Assembly (NCBI GenBank): GCA_002348605.1
Contig: DEBQ01000007.1
Span: forward strand, 1-64,000
Direction of reading: 5' to 3'
DNA length: 64,000 nt
From: Candidatus Saccharibacteria bacterium UBA2952
GTDB taxonomy: Bacteria > Patescibacteriota > Saccharimonadia > Saccharimonadales > Saccharimonadaceae
Position numbers and translations under genes: made by a program. Below, in pieces: positions 16,390 through 25,218 of this stretch. Below the pieces are notes generated by a model, which saw only the letters and a list, made by a program, of their open reading frames with translations, made no database searches and had not been told where the DNA came from. Numbering within the stretch: position 1 is the first letter of the stretch; the number at the start of each line of letters is the position of its first letter.

Positions 16390-17589
16390 TTATTTTCGGG
16401 TCAAGATTAGCAGCTGCCGTGCAACAACTTGGTCTTCGCGGAAGTAGACTAAACTTTTTGCGTCGACATGTTCAAGATCTTGCCATTCGTAACCGAGCGA
16501 TTCGAGCTTTTTTATGACCGAAAGGTGAGTAAAACGCCCCTGGGCGTCGCGCCAGGCGGGAACAGCCAAACAATGCGGGGTACCGGGTTTTGTTTGAGCG
16601 GCCAAGTTTTCAAGGAATTTAGTGACGATGTGTTCGACGATTCGTTTAACTTTGTCGAGCTTGTCTGGTGCGGGCGGTGCGCTGAATGGTTGACCCAGAT
16701 AGGTTTCGGCGACTACAGCGTCGATTGGCTGCTGCCATTGGTGCTCAATGGCGTCGCCAGCCTCGACCCTTACTGTTCCGATAGGGTGCTTTACGGCCAG
16801 CCATTCAAGATTAGCCTTGGAATAGTCGACCATTTTTTCTGCTAAATCGGTGCCGTAGACGTTAAAGCCAAGCAGGGCGGCTTCTTGCAGGACGACGCCG
16901 GTGCCACAGAAGGGGTCGAGAATGGTGGGGCGGTCGCTTGAAGGTCTGGTAACAACATCAGCTCCGCGACTCTTCTGTCCAATTCCGGATAGGTTTATCA
17001 TCATAAGTGCAAGTTTAGGTGGCAGCATGCCCACGAACGCGTCACGTTTTGGGCGTCCTTGGTCACGGGCGGCGAGGGCAGTAATGTTCTGCGCGCCCAT
17101 GCTTTCGGCAACGACTACGGTTTTTGGTCCGTACACGACCATCAATTCGACTTTATTGTCTGAAAGCCCGAGTTTATTGTGGTGCGACGTAGCAGTTGAA
17201 AGAGCAGGGCCGTCGTTCGGAACTAAACGGACCGAACGGCCTTGTTTTTTAAGTGACTGTTTAAGTGCTAGGCCGGTGCGCTGTACTTCACGGGCTGGAA
17301 TATCTTGGCCGTAAACGCTAATACCAAGGGTTAATTTACCTTCGCCTTTGAAAGTGCGGGCGTAACGCTGCACGATGTCACGCGACAGGCGTGACCAGTC
17401 GGCCTTTTCAAGTTCGGCGATTATTTTGCCGCCTTTTACCACACCACCGAGAGTTGTGATGTCGAATAAGTCGGTTTCGACTGTTGCTGCAGAATCGGAA
17501 AATACTCGAACATTCGCGCTTCCAAAGCGCTGTTCAAGTTCAGCTAGACTAAGTTCTGGCTGACGCCCAAGAATAGAGATGACATTCAT
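16390..17589 (-). CDS. TRM11/UPF0020-like RNA methyltransferase with unusual motif IV
   Basis: The 399-residue protein starts with a THUMP-like or Trm11-like N-terminal region (ILGRQPELSLAELE). A class I SAM methyltransferase domain follows, with motif I LDPFCGTGVVLQEA (about residue 240) and the acidic loop GFNVYGTDL. In most members motif IV is D/N-PP-Y; here the equivalent place reads AETYLGQP, which lacks the double proline. Family members methylate guanosines in tRNA or rRNA, but the altered motif makes the target uncertain. A TATACT (minus strand, 17597-17602) ends 7 bases before ATG 17589, so the mRNA is probably leaderless. Confidence 0.83.
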   Translation of the reverse strand: MNVISILGRQPELSLAELEQRFGSANVRVFSDSAATVETDLFDITTLGGVVKGGKIIAELEKADWSRLSRDIVQRYARTFKGEGKLTLGISVYGQDIPAREVQRTGLALKQSLKKQGRSVRLVPNDGPALSTATSHHNKLGLSDNKVELMVVYGPKTVVVAESMGAQNITALAARDQGRPKRDAFVGMLPPKLALMMINLSGIGQKSRGADVVTRPSSDRPTILDPFCGTGVVLQEAALLGFNVYGTDLAEKMVDYSKANLEWLAVKHPIGTVRVEAGDAIEHQWQQPIDAVVAETYLGQPFSAPPAPDKLDKVKRIVEHIVTKFLENLAAQTKPGTPHCLAVPAWRDAQGRFTHLSVIKKLESLGYEWQDLEHVDAKSLVYFREDQVVARQLLILTRK

Positions 17590-17627
17590 TACGTTTAGTA
17601 TACCGGTTTACGGTAGTTAACGCATGT

Positions 17628-17657
17628 TTGTCTTATAAGCCCCTGGCGCACTATAAT
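17628..17657 (+). promoter_or_regulatory. Leaderless promoter of the UPF0104-xse run
   Basis: TTGTCT (17628-17633), 18 bp spacer, TATAAT (17652-17657). The ATG at 17656 overlaps the -10 box and would not be in the transcript, so the start is ATG 17665, 7 bases after the -10. Confidence 0.65.
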
Positions 17658-17664
17658 GAAAATA

Positions 17665-18702
17665 ATGTCCGTCAAACGTGTCATCAGCTGGGTAACGCTG
17701 GGGCTGGTAGCTCTTATACTGTTTTTGTCGCGCCACGAGCTTCAGAAAGCTTGGATGCTACTTGAGCAGGTGAACGTATATATTTTGGTGCTTATCATTC
17801 CACTAATGTTGCTGTCGTTTTATGCGGCGTCCGAAATTATGTTCAGTTACTTGCGCGCCAAAGGCTCGATTGAAAAGACGCACTGGACCACCCGTGCCCG
17901 CATGGCGCTGGAACTGAACTTCGTGAACCACACGCTGCCTTCTGGCGGCGTGAGCGGGATTTCGTACATGACATGGCGGCTTGGGAAGTTCGGCGTTAGC
18001 CCGGGGCGCGCGGCGTCGGCACAGATGGTGCGTTATGTTGCAGGGTTCATTGCGACGGCAATTGTTATTCCGTTTTGTGTACTTCTTGTAACTATCGACG
18101 GAAGTATAAACCGCTGGATAATTTTAGTGAGCAGTATGATTGTTTTGTTCATGTTGGCTGCGATTGTCGGTATGGTCTACTTGGTAAGCAGCCGCGTGCG
18201 TATGCAGCAGTTTGCTACCTGGATTTCGCGCAGCGTAAACAAGCTTGTCCGTAAACTGACCCGTGGGCGAAAACGAGTGGTCATGCACGAAGGAAACGTA
18301 CTCAAGTTTTTCGAAGAAATCCACGACGATTATTTGGAGCTGCAGCGTGACCGACGGGTGTTAATTTACCCGATTGTATGGGGACTGGTCTTTACGATTC
18401 TTGACGCCATGGTGTTCGCCGTAACGTTTTGGGCACTCGGTACGCCGGTGAACCCGGCACCGATACTTATTGCTTACACTTTGGCATCGCTCGCCGGATT
18501 CATTGTCGTGACTCCTGGCGGTGCTGGTGCGTACGAAGCGATTATGGTGGCGTTTTTGGCCGTAGCGGGTATTAGTTCGGGTACGGCTATTGCGGGTATC
18601 TTACTCAGTCGTGTCATTATCTTAATCGTCACCATCGCGGGCGGTTATTTATTCTACCAACGGGCACTTTCGAAATATGGAAAACAACGACATCCGGCTT
18701 AG
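17665..18702 (+). CDS. UPF0104/YbhN-family integral membrane protein
   Basis: The flippase-like UPF0104 family shares the membrane fold of the lysylphosphatidylglycerol synthase N-terminal region. This protein has about eight hydrophobic segments and the family motifs NFVNHTLPSGGVSG and TPGGAGAYEAIM. Family members are linked to lipid or glycolipid transfer across membranes, but the substrate here is unknown. The end overlaps xseA by 26 bp, so it heads a run of UPF0104, xseA, xseB and a methyltransferase. The start is chosen because the earlier in-frame ATG lies within the -10 box. Confidence 0.88.
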   Translation: MSVKRVISWVTLGLVALILFLSRHELQKAWMLLEQVNVYILVLIIPLMLLSFYAASEIMFSYLRAKGSIEKTHWTTRARMALELNFVNHTLPSGGVSGISYMTWRLGKFGVSPGRAASAQMVRYVAGFIATAIVIPFCVLLVTIDGSINRWIILVSSMIVLFMLAAIVGMVYLVSSRVRMQQFATWISRSVNKLVRKLTRGRKRVVMHEGNVLKFFEEIHDDYLELQRDRRVLIYPIVWGLVFTILDAMVFAVTFWALGTPVNPAPILIAYTLASLAGFIVVTPGGAGAYEAIMVAFLAVAGISSGTAIAGILLSRVIILIVTIAGGYLFYQRALSKYGKQRHPA

Positions 18703-19774
18703 TGTTAGCGATTTTGTCGCGCTGGTAAACCAGACGTTCGAATACGCCATGCCGAACATCGTTATCGTTGGCGAAGTGTCGGGCTACAACGTGCGACAAG
18801 GCAAGTGGGTCAGATTTAAACTAAAAGATGAACAATGCGCCGTGGACTTTTTTGGTTCGGTCTACCAAATACGAACACCACTGGAAGACGGCATGGTTGT
18901 GGCGGTACTTGGCCGGCCACGCTTGAGTGATAAATGGGGCTTCAGTGTTAGTATTCAATCTGTTCAGCCTGTTGGCGAGGGAAGTATTAAACGAAGCTTT
19001 GACCTACTGCTTAAAAAGCTTGAAACCGAAGGACTGTTCGACCCGGCACGCAAACGGCTGTTGCCAGAACTCCCAAAACGTATTGGGCTAATCAGTAGTA
19101 CTCAGGCTGCCGGCTACACTGACTTCATAAAAGTGCTGAATGGTCGTTGGGGCGGCATGGAAGTTGACGTTGCAAACACCTTGGTGCAGGGAATTAACGC
19201 ACCGGGGCAGATTATTCGGGCTATCGACTACTTCAACCAGTCAGGTGAACCGCCTGAAGTGATTGTCATTGTGCGTGGCGGTGGTGACCCGGATGATTTG
19301 GCAGCGTTCAACGACGAAGGGCTAGTGCGGGCTATCGCGGCTAGCCGTATTCCAACATTAGTTGGGGTCGGACACGAAATTGACACGACGCTTGCCGACT
19401 TAGTGGCAGATGTGCGTGCCAGTACGCCAAGCAATGCGGCGCAAATTCTAGTCCCAGACCGCCGTGAACTGATTGAACGGTCGCGGAACATGGTGCGGTC
19501 AATCGTGCCAGAACTACTAGTAAAACTGGCTGACTACCGCCGGGAGGCAGACGACTTAATGGTAAATAGCGGGCAAATGATTGCCGAACGAATTCGCGGC
19601 TTTAAGGACGAAACGGCAACGACGCTAAAACTGCTAACCCAATACGACCCAAAGACCGTACTAGCCAGGGGTTATGCGCTGGTACGCGGTGACGTCGACG
19701 TAGGAAAATTAATTGAAATCGAACGACAACATGATGTGATTGAAGCGGAGGTACGAAATGTCAGCAAAAAATAA
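18677..19774 (+). CDS. xseA: Exodeoxyribonuclease VII large subunit
   Basis: XseA with several XseB chains forms exonuclease VII, which degrades single-stranded DNA. The 365-residue protein has the N-terminal OB-fold (IVGEVSGYNVRQGKWVRFKLKDE) and the catalytic domain with RIGLISSTQAAGYTDF, VIVRGGGDPDDLAAFNDE and GVGHEIDTTLADLVADVRASTPSNAA. It is shorter than the Escherichia coli protein (about 450 residues), mainly through a reduced C-terminal coiled coil. It overlaps the upstream membrane protein gene and xseB. Confidence 0.96.
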   Translation: MENNDIRLSVSDFVALVNQTFEYAMPNIVIVGEVSGYNVRQGKWVRFKLKDEQCAVDFFGSVYQIRTPLEDGMVVAVLGRPRLSDKWGFSVSIQSVQPVGEGSIKRSFDLLLKKLETEGLFDPARKRLLPELPKRIGLISSTQAAGYTDFIKVLNGRWGGMEVDVANTLVQGINAPGQIIRAIDYFNQSGEPPEVIVIVRGGGDPDDLAAFNDEGLVRAIAASRIPTLVGVGHEIDTTLADLVADVRASTPSNAAQILVPDRRELIERSRNMVRSIVPELLVKLADYRREADDLMVNSGQMIAERIRGFKDETATTLKLLTQYDPKTVLARGYALVRGDVDVGKLIEIERQHDVIEAEVRNVSKK

Positions 19775-19961
19775 GACCATAGAAGAAAAGATGAACGAGC
19801 TGCGGGAGATGACCGCATGGTTCGAAAGCGAGGAATTTTCGCTGACGCATGCCGCCGAAAAGTTTGAAGCGGCCGCCAAATTGGCCCGCGAAATCGAGCA
19901 TGATTTGTCAGAAATGGAAAACACCGTGAACGTGCTGAAAAAATCGTTTGAAGACGTATGA
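19758..19961 (+). CDS. xseB: Exodeoxyribonuclease VII small subunit
   Basis: The 67-residue helical protein matches the small subunit of exonuclease VII, a two-helix coiled coil that binds XseA. ATG 19758 is preceded by GGAGGT at an ideal spacing and lies inside the end of xseA (17 bp overlap). Its stop overlaps the next ATG as ATGA. Length and position next to xseA make the call safe despite low sequence complexity. Confidence 0.9.
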   Translation: MSAKNKTIEEKMNELREMTAWFESEEFSLTHAAEKFEAAAKLAREIEHDLSEMENTVNVLKKSFEDV

Positions 19962-20458
19962 TTCTGCTTTGGTTATTCGCACTTCCTGTGTTTTTGTTCG
20001 GGTTTGTTGTATTGTTCGGCGCACCCTATGTACCGAGCTTACGACGTGAAGTGCGCCGAGCGTTCGAAGAGCTGTATCCGCTTGGAGGAAATGACACGCT
20101 AGTTGATCTTGGGTCGGGTGACGGCGTAGTACTGCTTGAAGCGGCGCGATGTGGTGCTAAAGCGTACGGGTACGAGATAAATCCGATTCTCGTACTGGTA
20201 TCGCGTCTGCGGCTAGGCAAGCGCGCAACTGTAGTTATGGGTAATATGTGGCACGCAAAACTACCTGACGACACGACGATCGTATATATGTTCTCGGTGT
20301 CGCGCGATAGTGAAAAATCAGTACGCTACCTAAAGGCCGAGGCGACACGGTTAGGTAGGCCGCTTGCCGTTATGATGCTTGGCGCGGGCTTAAAAGGCCT
20401 GCCCGTACGGGCGAGTTACCGTGGTCATACGCTTTACGAAGTGGTTCCAGGCAAGTAA
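19958..20458 (+). CDS. Membrane-anchored class I SAM-dependent methyltransferase
   Basis: The 166-residue protein begins with one hydrophobic segment (about residues 2-22) followed by a compact Rossmann methyltransferase domain. Motif I is LVDLGSGDGVVLLEAAR and the acidic loop is YGYEINPILV. It resembles small membrane-tethered methyltransferases of unknown target, such as the class related to lysine methyltransferase FAM173/ATPSC-KMT; that comparison is tentative. ATGA coupling to xseB puts it at the end of the run. It is followed by the twin operator region of the next gene. Confidence 0.82.
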   Translation: MILLWLFALPVFLFGFVVLFGAPYVPSLRREVRRAFEELYPLGGNDTLVDLGSGDGVVLLEAARCGAKAYGYEINPILVLVSRLRLGKRATVVMGNMWHAKLPDDTTIVYMFSVSRDSEKSVRYLKAEATRLGRPLAVMMLGAGLKGLPVRASYRGHTLYEVVPGK

Positions 20459-20486
20459 TTTTGCACTGGTATCACCGCCATCACGA

Positions 20487-20541
20487 TTTTCCACTGCAAA
20501 GTGGAAATCAACAATCGTTATTTTCCACTTTGCAGTGGAAA
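20487..20541 (+). promoter_or_regulatory. Twin operator-like dyads over a promoter
   Basis: Two 20-bp dyads, 20488-20507 and 20522-20541, each have arms TTTCCACT and AGTGGAAA. Their 4-base centres are GCAA and TTGC, so the second dyad is the exact reverse complement of the first. Centres are 34 bp apart. The second covers the -35 box (TTGCAG). This is the geometry expected for a repressor that blocks the promoter of the gene at 20565. Confidence 0.75.
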
Positions 20542-20558
20542 GAAGCTTAAGCTATACT
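20530..20558 (+). promoter_or_regulatory. Promoter within the dyad region
   Basis: TTGCAG (20530-20535), 17 bp spacer, TATACT (20553-20558), then 6 bases to ATG 20565. The mRNA is predicted to be leaderless. Confidence 0.75.
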
Positions 20559-20564
20559 ACCAGC

Positions 20565-21221
20565 ATGAATAAGAATCTTTCAGAGCGCGGGGGTGTATCG
20601 GTTTCGGCGTTGGTGATCGCGGGAGTCTCGGTCCTAGCGGTAGCATTTGCCGGTCTTGCTATTTGGGCGTACGTTAATTACGCCGACCAAAAGAACAATG
20701 TTGACTCCAAAATATCAAATGCCGTCGCGAAAGCCGAAAAAGCACAGGCAGACGACCTTGAAAAGAAGTTCGCCGAGCGTGAGAAAGAGCCGCTTCGTAG
20801 CTTCGTAAGTCCTAGCGACTACGGGTCGCTCGGATTCAAATACCCAAAGACCTGGAGCGTCTACGTTGCCGATAACGGTTCAAACGACAGCAGCTACAAA
20901 GCCTACCTTAACCCAGCTACCGTTCCACCAGTCAACGAGCCTGAATCAAGGTATGCTATTCGCGTTAGTATCGTCGACCAAAAATACGAAGACGTGATTG
21001 AAGACTACAAGGACTTGGTAAAAAGTGGCAAACTGACAACGTCGTCGGTTAAGGCAAACAGCCAAAACGGCACGCGGCTTGACGGTAGCTTTACGAAGGA
21101 CATTCGTGGCGCAGCGGTTATTTACAAGATTCGTGACAAAACCGCTATCATTCGCACCGACGCAGATACGTTCAAACCTGACTTTGAAAACCTGATCAAA
21201 ACGATCACCTTCAATACGTAA
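20565..21221 (+). CDS. Single-pass exported protein, PsbP-like fold (unknown role)
   Basis: The protein has a short charged N-terminus, one membrane segment (VSVSALVIAGVSVLAVAFAGLAI in part), and a coiled stretch rich in Lys, Ala and Asp. The extracytoplasmic domain (about residues 80-218) begins with YGSLGFKYPKTWSVY. The phrase F-KYP-W is typical of PsbP-like lipoproteins and exported domains in CPR genomes. Function is unknown. An upstream in-frame ATG at 20421 falls in the previous gene and before the promoter, so ATG 20565 is used. Its promoter is covered by twin dyads, so it is probably tightly regulated. Confidence 0.8.
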   Translation: MNKNLSERGGVSVSALVIAGVSVLAVAFAGLAIWAYVNYADQKNNVDSKISNAVAKAEKAQADDLEKKFAEREKEPLRSFVSPSDYGSLGFKYPKTWSVYVADNGSNDSSYKAYLNPATVPPVNEPESRYAIRVSIVDQKYEDVIEDYKDLVKSGKLTTSSVKANSQNGTRLDGSFTKDIRGAAVIYKIRDKTAIIRTDADTFKPDFENLIKTITFNT

Positions 21222-21262
21222 TCCGTCGACACATTTTTGCCAGGCCTGCTACACTAAGTGTA

Positions 21263-21985
21263 ATGAGTAGGAATGGGAGTCCGACGAACGATAGCGGCGT
21301 GAACAGAGTGTCCGCCGTCGCCGTCGCGGCCCATGAACTAAAATCGCCACTGGTTTTGCTCCGTCAGCTGTCGCTGGAACTTGCCGCGAACGACTTAAGT
21401 GAGTCGGAACGCCAGCAGGTGGTTGAACAAATGACGCATGTGGCCGAAAAGGCGATTCGCCTGACCAGTGACCTTACGCGTGCCGAATCGCAGTCGACAC
21501 TGTTTGAGCTTGCACCCGTGAACCCGCTGGACGTCGCGCGCGACGTACGAAGCGAACTTGACCGGTTGTACAAAGCGCACGGCCGAAAACTTAAAGTCGC
21601 GCGTATTCGGCATTTGCCACCGGTAATTGCGAACCGCGATTTGCTGCGTCGTATTCTACTTAACTTTGCAGACAATGCGCTACACTACGGTGATATTGAC
21701 GGCGTGGTCGAGCTGCAAGCGCAACTAATAGGTGAGCGCTCGACAGTACGGTTAAGCGTGCGCGACTTTGGGCCCCACATGCCGATTAAGCATTGGCGCA
21801 AACTCACCAGCACGCTAGAGCAAAGTCAGCCGGTTCACGCCCGACCGCAAAGCAGCGGACTTGGCCTGTATATATCGAATCAATTCGCGACCGCCATGGG
21901 TGGGCGGATCGGTGCTATACGGCACCAGGATGGCGCGTCGTTTTACGTGGAACTACCGGTTTCACACCAACTTTCACTGCTATGA
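21263..21985 (+). CDS. Soluble histidine kinase without sensor domain
   Basis: The 240-residue protein has an H-box near its start (VAAHELKSPLVLL), then N-box (NFADNAL), G1-like (DFGPHMPI) and G2 (GLGLYIS) motifs of the HATPase. There is no membrane segment, PAS or HAMP domain, so any signal must arrive through a partner. TACACT at 21250-21255 ends 7 bases before the ATG, again a leaderless arrangement. The stop overlaps the start of a receiver gene (ATGA), so kinase and receiver form a pair. Confidence 0.9.
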   Translation: MSRNGSPTNDSGVNRVSAVAVAAHELKSPLVLLRQLSLELAANDLSESERQQVVEQMTHVAEKAIRLTSDLTRAESQSTLFELAPVNPLDVARDVRSELDRLYKAHGRKLKVARIRHLPPVIANRDLLRRILLNFADNALHYGDIDGVVELQAQLIGERSTVRLSVRDFGPHMPIKHWRKLTSTLEQSQPVHARPQSSGLGLYISNQFATAMGGRIGAIRHQDGASFYVELPVSHQLSLL

Positions 21986-22350
21986 CAGAACGTGTTGTCG
22001 TTGTCGAGGATGACGTATGGCTGGCAGAACACTACTTGCGGGTGTTACGACGAGCGGGGTATGAAGCCTACCATGCCGCACATGCGCTGGGTGCGATTGA
22101 CGTTATAGATGACGTCAGGCCGCATGCGGTACTGCTTGATGTTCTGCTGACAGGAACAACAGCATTGGCGCTTTTACACGAACTGCGTTCACACCCTGAC
22201 TTGGCGGACATTCCTATTGTTTTGGCTACCAACCTGGCCGACCAGATTTCGTTGGAAGACGTTGAAAGTTACGGAGTAAAACGCATACTCGACAAAGCAA
22301 CCATGCACCCCGAAGACGTGGTGGCTGCCGTACGGACGGTTATCCAATGA
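21982..22350 (+). CDS. Receiver-only response regulator, kinase partner
   Basis: The 122-residue CheY-like protein has VVVVEDDVWLAEHYLRVL at the start, the acceptor Asp in AVLLDVLLTG and Lys in ILDKAT. The start is the ATG that overlaps the kinase stop; an earlier in-frame ATG lies within the kinase gene. It in turn overlaps recO by ATGA, giving a kinase-receiver-recO run. There is no output domain. The sequence is more divergent than the other two receivers in the window. Confidence 0.88.
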   Translation: MTERVVVVEDDVWLAEHYLRVLRRAGYEAYHAAHALGAIDVIDDVRPHAVLLDVLLTGTTALALLHELRSHPDLADIPIVLATNLADQISLEDVESYGVKRILDKATMHPEDVVAAVRTVIQ

Positions 22351-23024
22351 AAAGTATCCGCACCAAAGCCATCGTGCTGCGGCGCACCAATTACGGCGAG
22401 GCCGACAGAATTATACAGCTTCTCACCCCTGACAACGGCATGCTTAGTGTTATGGCCAAAGGTGTCCGAAAAGAAAAAAGCCGACTAGCCGGCGGGATTG
22501 AACTGTTTGCTCGCTGCGACGTGAACGTCGGTGTCGGTAAGGGCGACTTGGGGATTTTAACAGCCGCACGTTTGGATGTGTTTTACTCACACATTATGAC
22601 CGACTACGACTGCCTGCAGTTTGGGTACGACATTATCAAACAGATTACCCGTGCAGCGACGACAGTCGACGAGCCGGCATTCTTTGATTTGCTAGACCAA
22701 GCGTTTGCAGCCCTAAACGACCCACAAATCGACGTACGGCTAACCAAGGCGTGGTTTTGGCTTCAACTCGCCATACTGCTAGGGGTCGGGCTGAACTTGG
22801 CGACCGATACTAATGGGATGAAGCTGGTCGAGGACGCGTCGTACGACTTTTCTGAAGCCGATCACGGGTTCGTATTCAGCGAACGGGGTACATTCACAAG
22901 TGACCACATAAAATTACTTCGAATTCTTAGCGCTCAGTCACCAAAGGTGGCCGCGCATGTCGCTGGAGCAGGAGAACTTATTAATGATTGTTTGTGGGTT
23001 GCTGAACGCGCGGTAGCGCACTAA
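22347..23024 (+). CDS. recO: DNA repair protein RecO
   Basis: RecO loads RecA onto SSB-coated DNA in the RecFOR pathway. The 225-residue protein has the N-terminal OB fold (TKAIVLRRTNYGEADRII) and the helical C-terminal domain. The C-terminal zinc cysteines present in many RecO proteins are not seen. It is translationally coupled to the receiver gene. Together with dprA and xseAB it gives the window a DNA-recombination component. Confidence 0.92.
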   Translation: MKSIRTKAIVLRRTNYGEADRIIQLLTPDNGMLSVMAKGVRKEKSRLAGGIELFARCDVNVGVGKGDLGILTAARLDVFYSHIMTDYDCLQFGYDIIKQITRAATTVDEPAFFDLLDQAFAALNDPQIDVRLTKAWFWLQLAILLGVGLNLATDTNGMKLVEDASYDFSEADHGFVFSERGTFTSDHIKLLRILSAQSPKVAAHVAGAGELINDCLWVAERAVAH

Positions 23025-23030
23025 AACAAG

Positions 23031-23063
23031 GAACTCTCGCACCCAATACAGGCGCGGGGTTCG
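23031..23063 (-). terminator. Possible terminator of the TPR-like gene
   Basis: An imperfect hairpin (GAAC...GTTC outer pairs with a CGC/GCG inner part), read on the minus strand, is followed by TTGTTTT. It lies between the TPR-like gene and recO. Confidence 0.4.
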
Positions 23064-23084
23064 CGGTATCGACCAGAAACGGCT

Positions 23085-23798
23085 CTAGAATGGAAGCAAG
23101 TGACGCGTCATCCGTCGTGCCGACCCCAGTGTTGCTCCGCGAAAGTTCCCATCCATCAGGTCCTGCGTGACGGTCCTGATTTCGTGACCAGCGATGAGCC
23201 GCCACCAGATTGTTTGGGACCGTATTTCGTACCCGGCCCGCTCAACGATGGGGATGCGGCGAACCAACCGCCGCAGATTTTCCCGCTCGTAAATCGGGTC
23301 GGAGCCTCCGCGGACCCGCTCGTCTACAATCAGGAAGTGGCGAATGGCTTCGGCGTGGGGCAGGGACGGGTCGGTTCCTGCCACAATGCCGTCTGTGACA
23401 ATGAACTCCTTTTCCCAGGTTGGGTCGATCTGGCTGGGTCGCTTTAACAGGTTGCGCGCTCGCTTAGCAAGCGCACCGCCTTCGTCGGGCTGACCGTGGC
23501 GGTACGTCAACAAAGCGAGGTCACGCAAGGTCCTTGCACGTCCAATCGCGTTGCGGCGATCAAATGATCCTTCGGCGACCTCAAACAACTCCCTTGCATG
23601 TTGTACGTTCCCGCGTGCGGCTTGCAATTGCCCCATGCGGTGGTGAATCCGCGGCAGCAAGTCGGCTGCTGCCGTCCGTTCACCGCAGTCGCGCGTGTTG
23701 TACAGCGCCCGAAGCAGTAATAGCTCCGCGGCGTCGTACTCGCCGATGTAAATCAGCACGGCGGCGTGGCGAACCAGGTTCTTCGTTTCAACCTTCAC
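23085..23798 (-). CDS. TPR-like helical-repeat protein, G/C-rich gene
   Basis: About 237 residues made almost wholly of helices. Repeats such as IGEYDAAELLLLRALYN and RGNVQHARELFEVAEGSF fit tetratricopeptide spacing (about residues 10-120). The C-terminal half is Arg-rich and unassigned. No membrane segment. A minus-strand TATAAT (23847-23852) lies about 50 bases upstream. The GTG at 23798 is my best start, but a TTG at 23807 is possible, and longer versions would run into the glyS promoter. Codon choice is strongly G/C-ending, unlike glyS next door, which suggests a transferred gene. Confidence 0.65.
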   Translation of the reverse strand: MKVETKNLVRHAAVLIYIGEYDAAELLLLRALYNTRDCGERTAAADLLPRIHHRMGQLQAARGNVQHARELFEVAEGSFDRRNAIGRARTLRDLALLTYRHGQPDEGGALAKRARNLLKRPSQIDPTWEKEFIVTDGIVAGTDPSLPHAEAIRHFLIVDERVRGGSDPIYERENLRRLVRRIPIVERAGYEIRSQTIWWRLIAGHEIRTVTQDLMDGNFRGATLGSARRMTRHLLPF

Positions 23799-23907
23799 AG
23801 CTTCCAATGCAGGCTTCTTTCTGTTTGTCGATGTGCGAACCAGATAATTATATTGCTTTAGGCTGAGAACTACCTGTAAACAAGGCGGACTGGTATACTT
23901 TAAGGTA

Positions 23908-25206
23908 ATGGAAAAACAGGTGAAATTAGAAGATATCGTTAGCCTGGCCAAGCGCCGAGGTTTTATTTATCAGGGCTCCGACGTATACGGTGGTTTAAGT
24001 GGTACATGGGACTACGGCCCGCTTGGCGTGCAGCTGAAGCGAAACATCATGAATCTTTGGTGGACTATGTTCGTGGACGAGCGCGACGATATGTACGGTG
24101 TAGACGCGGCGATCCTAATGAACCAAAAAGTATGGCAGGCAAGCGGCCATGTAGACACATTTACCGACCCGTTGGTCGAATGTTCAAACTGTAACGCAAG
24201 GCACCGTGCCGACAAATTGGACGACCCGAACAAATGTCCGACTTGTGGTAAAGAGGGTACGTTTGGTGAGGCCAAGCAATTTAACATGATGTTCAAGACG
24301 AACGTCGGTCCGGTCGACGACGAAAGCTCAATCAGCTACCTGCGACCGGAAACTGCGCAAGGAATTTTCACGAACTACAAGAATGTTGTAGACAGTTTTT
24401 ACCCAGACCTACCATTTGGTATTGCTCAGCAGGGTAAGGCATTCCGTAACGAAATTTCGCCGCGTGACTTCGTGTTCCGTTCGCGCGAGTTTGAGCAAAT
24501 GGAAATCGAATACTTCGTAGCCCCTGATAAGTGGGAAGAAGCCTTTGAGCATTGGGTAGAAAAATGTAAAGAATGGTTTGCAGCACTTGGCCTGCCCGAA
24601 AGTTCAATCCACGAACTCGAAGTTCCGGAAGAAGACCGCGCGCACTACAGCAAACGCACCATCGACTTTGAATTCGACTACCCGATCGGTCGTGAAGAAC
24701 TCATGGGCCTGGCATACCGCACCGACTTTGACCTAATGAACATTCAGAATGCCAGCGGTAAAGGCATGGAATACCGCGTAAAGGGCAGCAACGAACAATT
24801 CGTTCCGCACGTGATTGAACCGTCGTTCGGTGTTGAGCGAGCACTCATGGCGGTGCTAGTCAGCGCGTACCGCGAAGACGAACAGAACGGCGAAAAACGC
24901 GTATTCTTGGCATTGCCAGAACACTTAGCACCGGTTAAATACGCCGTTAGCCCGCTGCTTAAAAACAAGCCGGAGCTGGTTGAAAAAGCGCGCGAAGTTT
25001 ACGCCAAACTCGCTAAAGAAAACCCTGGCCGCGTCATGTGGGACGACAACGGCAATATTGGTAAACGCTACCGCCGCCAAGACGAAATCGGAACGCCGTA
25101 CTGCGTGGTAATCGACTTTCAAACACTAGAAGATGGCACAGTTACAGTTCGCGAGCGCGATACGACTAGACAAACTCGTAAAACACAAGTGGATACGCTT
25201 GGCTAA
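23908..25206 (+). CDS. glyS: Glycyl-tRNA synthetase, single-chain class II
   Basis: This is the dimeric, single-polypeptide GlyRS of the archaeal/eukaryotic/Firmicutes kind, not the alpha2-beta2 type. At 432 residues it has class II motif 1, motif 2 (QQGKAFRNEISPRDFVFRSREFEQMEIEY) and motif 3 (PSFGVERALMAVL), plus a C-terminal anticodon-binding domain. A Cys-X2-Cys...Cys-X2-Cys insertion (about residues 92-113) is a probable zinc site. TATACT (23894-23899) ends 8 bases before the ATG. Confidence 0.97.
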   Translation: MEKQVKLEDIVSLAKRRGFIYQGSDVYGGLSGTWDYGPLGVQLKRNIMNLWWTMFVDERDDMYGVDAAILMNQKVWQASGHVDTFTDPLVECSNCNARHRADKLDDPNKCPTCGKEGTFGEAKQFNMMFKTNVGPVDDESSISYLRPETAQGIFTNYKNVVDSFYPDLPFGIAQQGKAFRNEISPRDFVFRSREFEQMEIEYFVAPDKWEEAFEHWVEKCKEWFAALGLPESSIHELEVPEEDRAHYSKRTIDFEFDYPIGREELMGLAYRTDFDLMNIQNASGKGMEYRVKGSNEQFVPHVIEPSFGVERALMAVLVSAYREDEQNGEKRVFLALPEHLAPVKYAVSPLLKNKPELVEKAREVYAKLAKENPGRVMWDDNGNIGKRYRRQDEIGTPYCVVIDFQTLEDGTVTVRERDTTRQTRKTQVDTLG

Positions 25207-25218
25207 GGGTTAGATGAA

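Noticed and set aside
22981..23205. Frameshifted continuation of the TPR-like gene on the minus strand
   Set aside because: The alternative frame reads plausibly for some codons but runs into a hairpin with a T-run and into recO without a stop; the shorter frame with its own stop is simpler.
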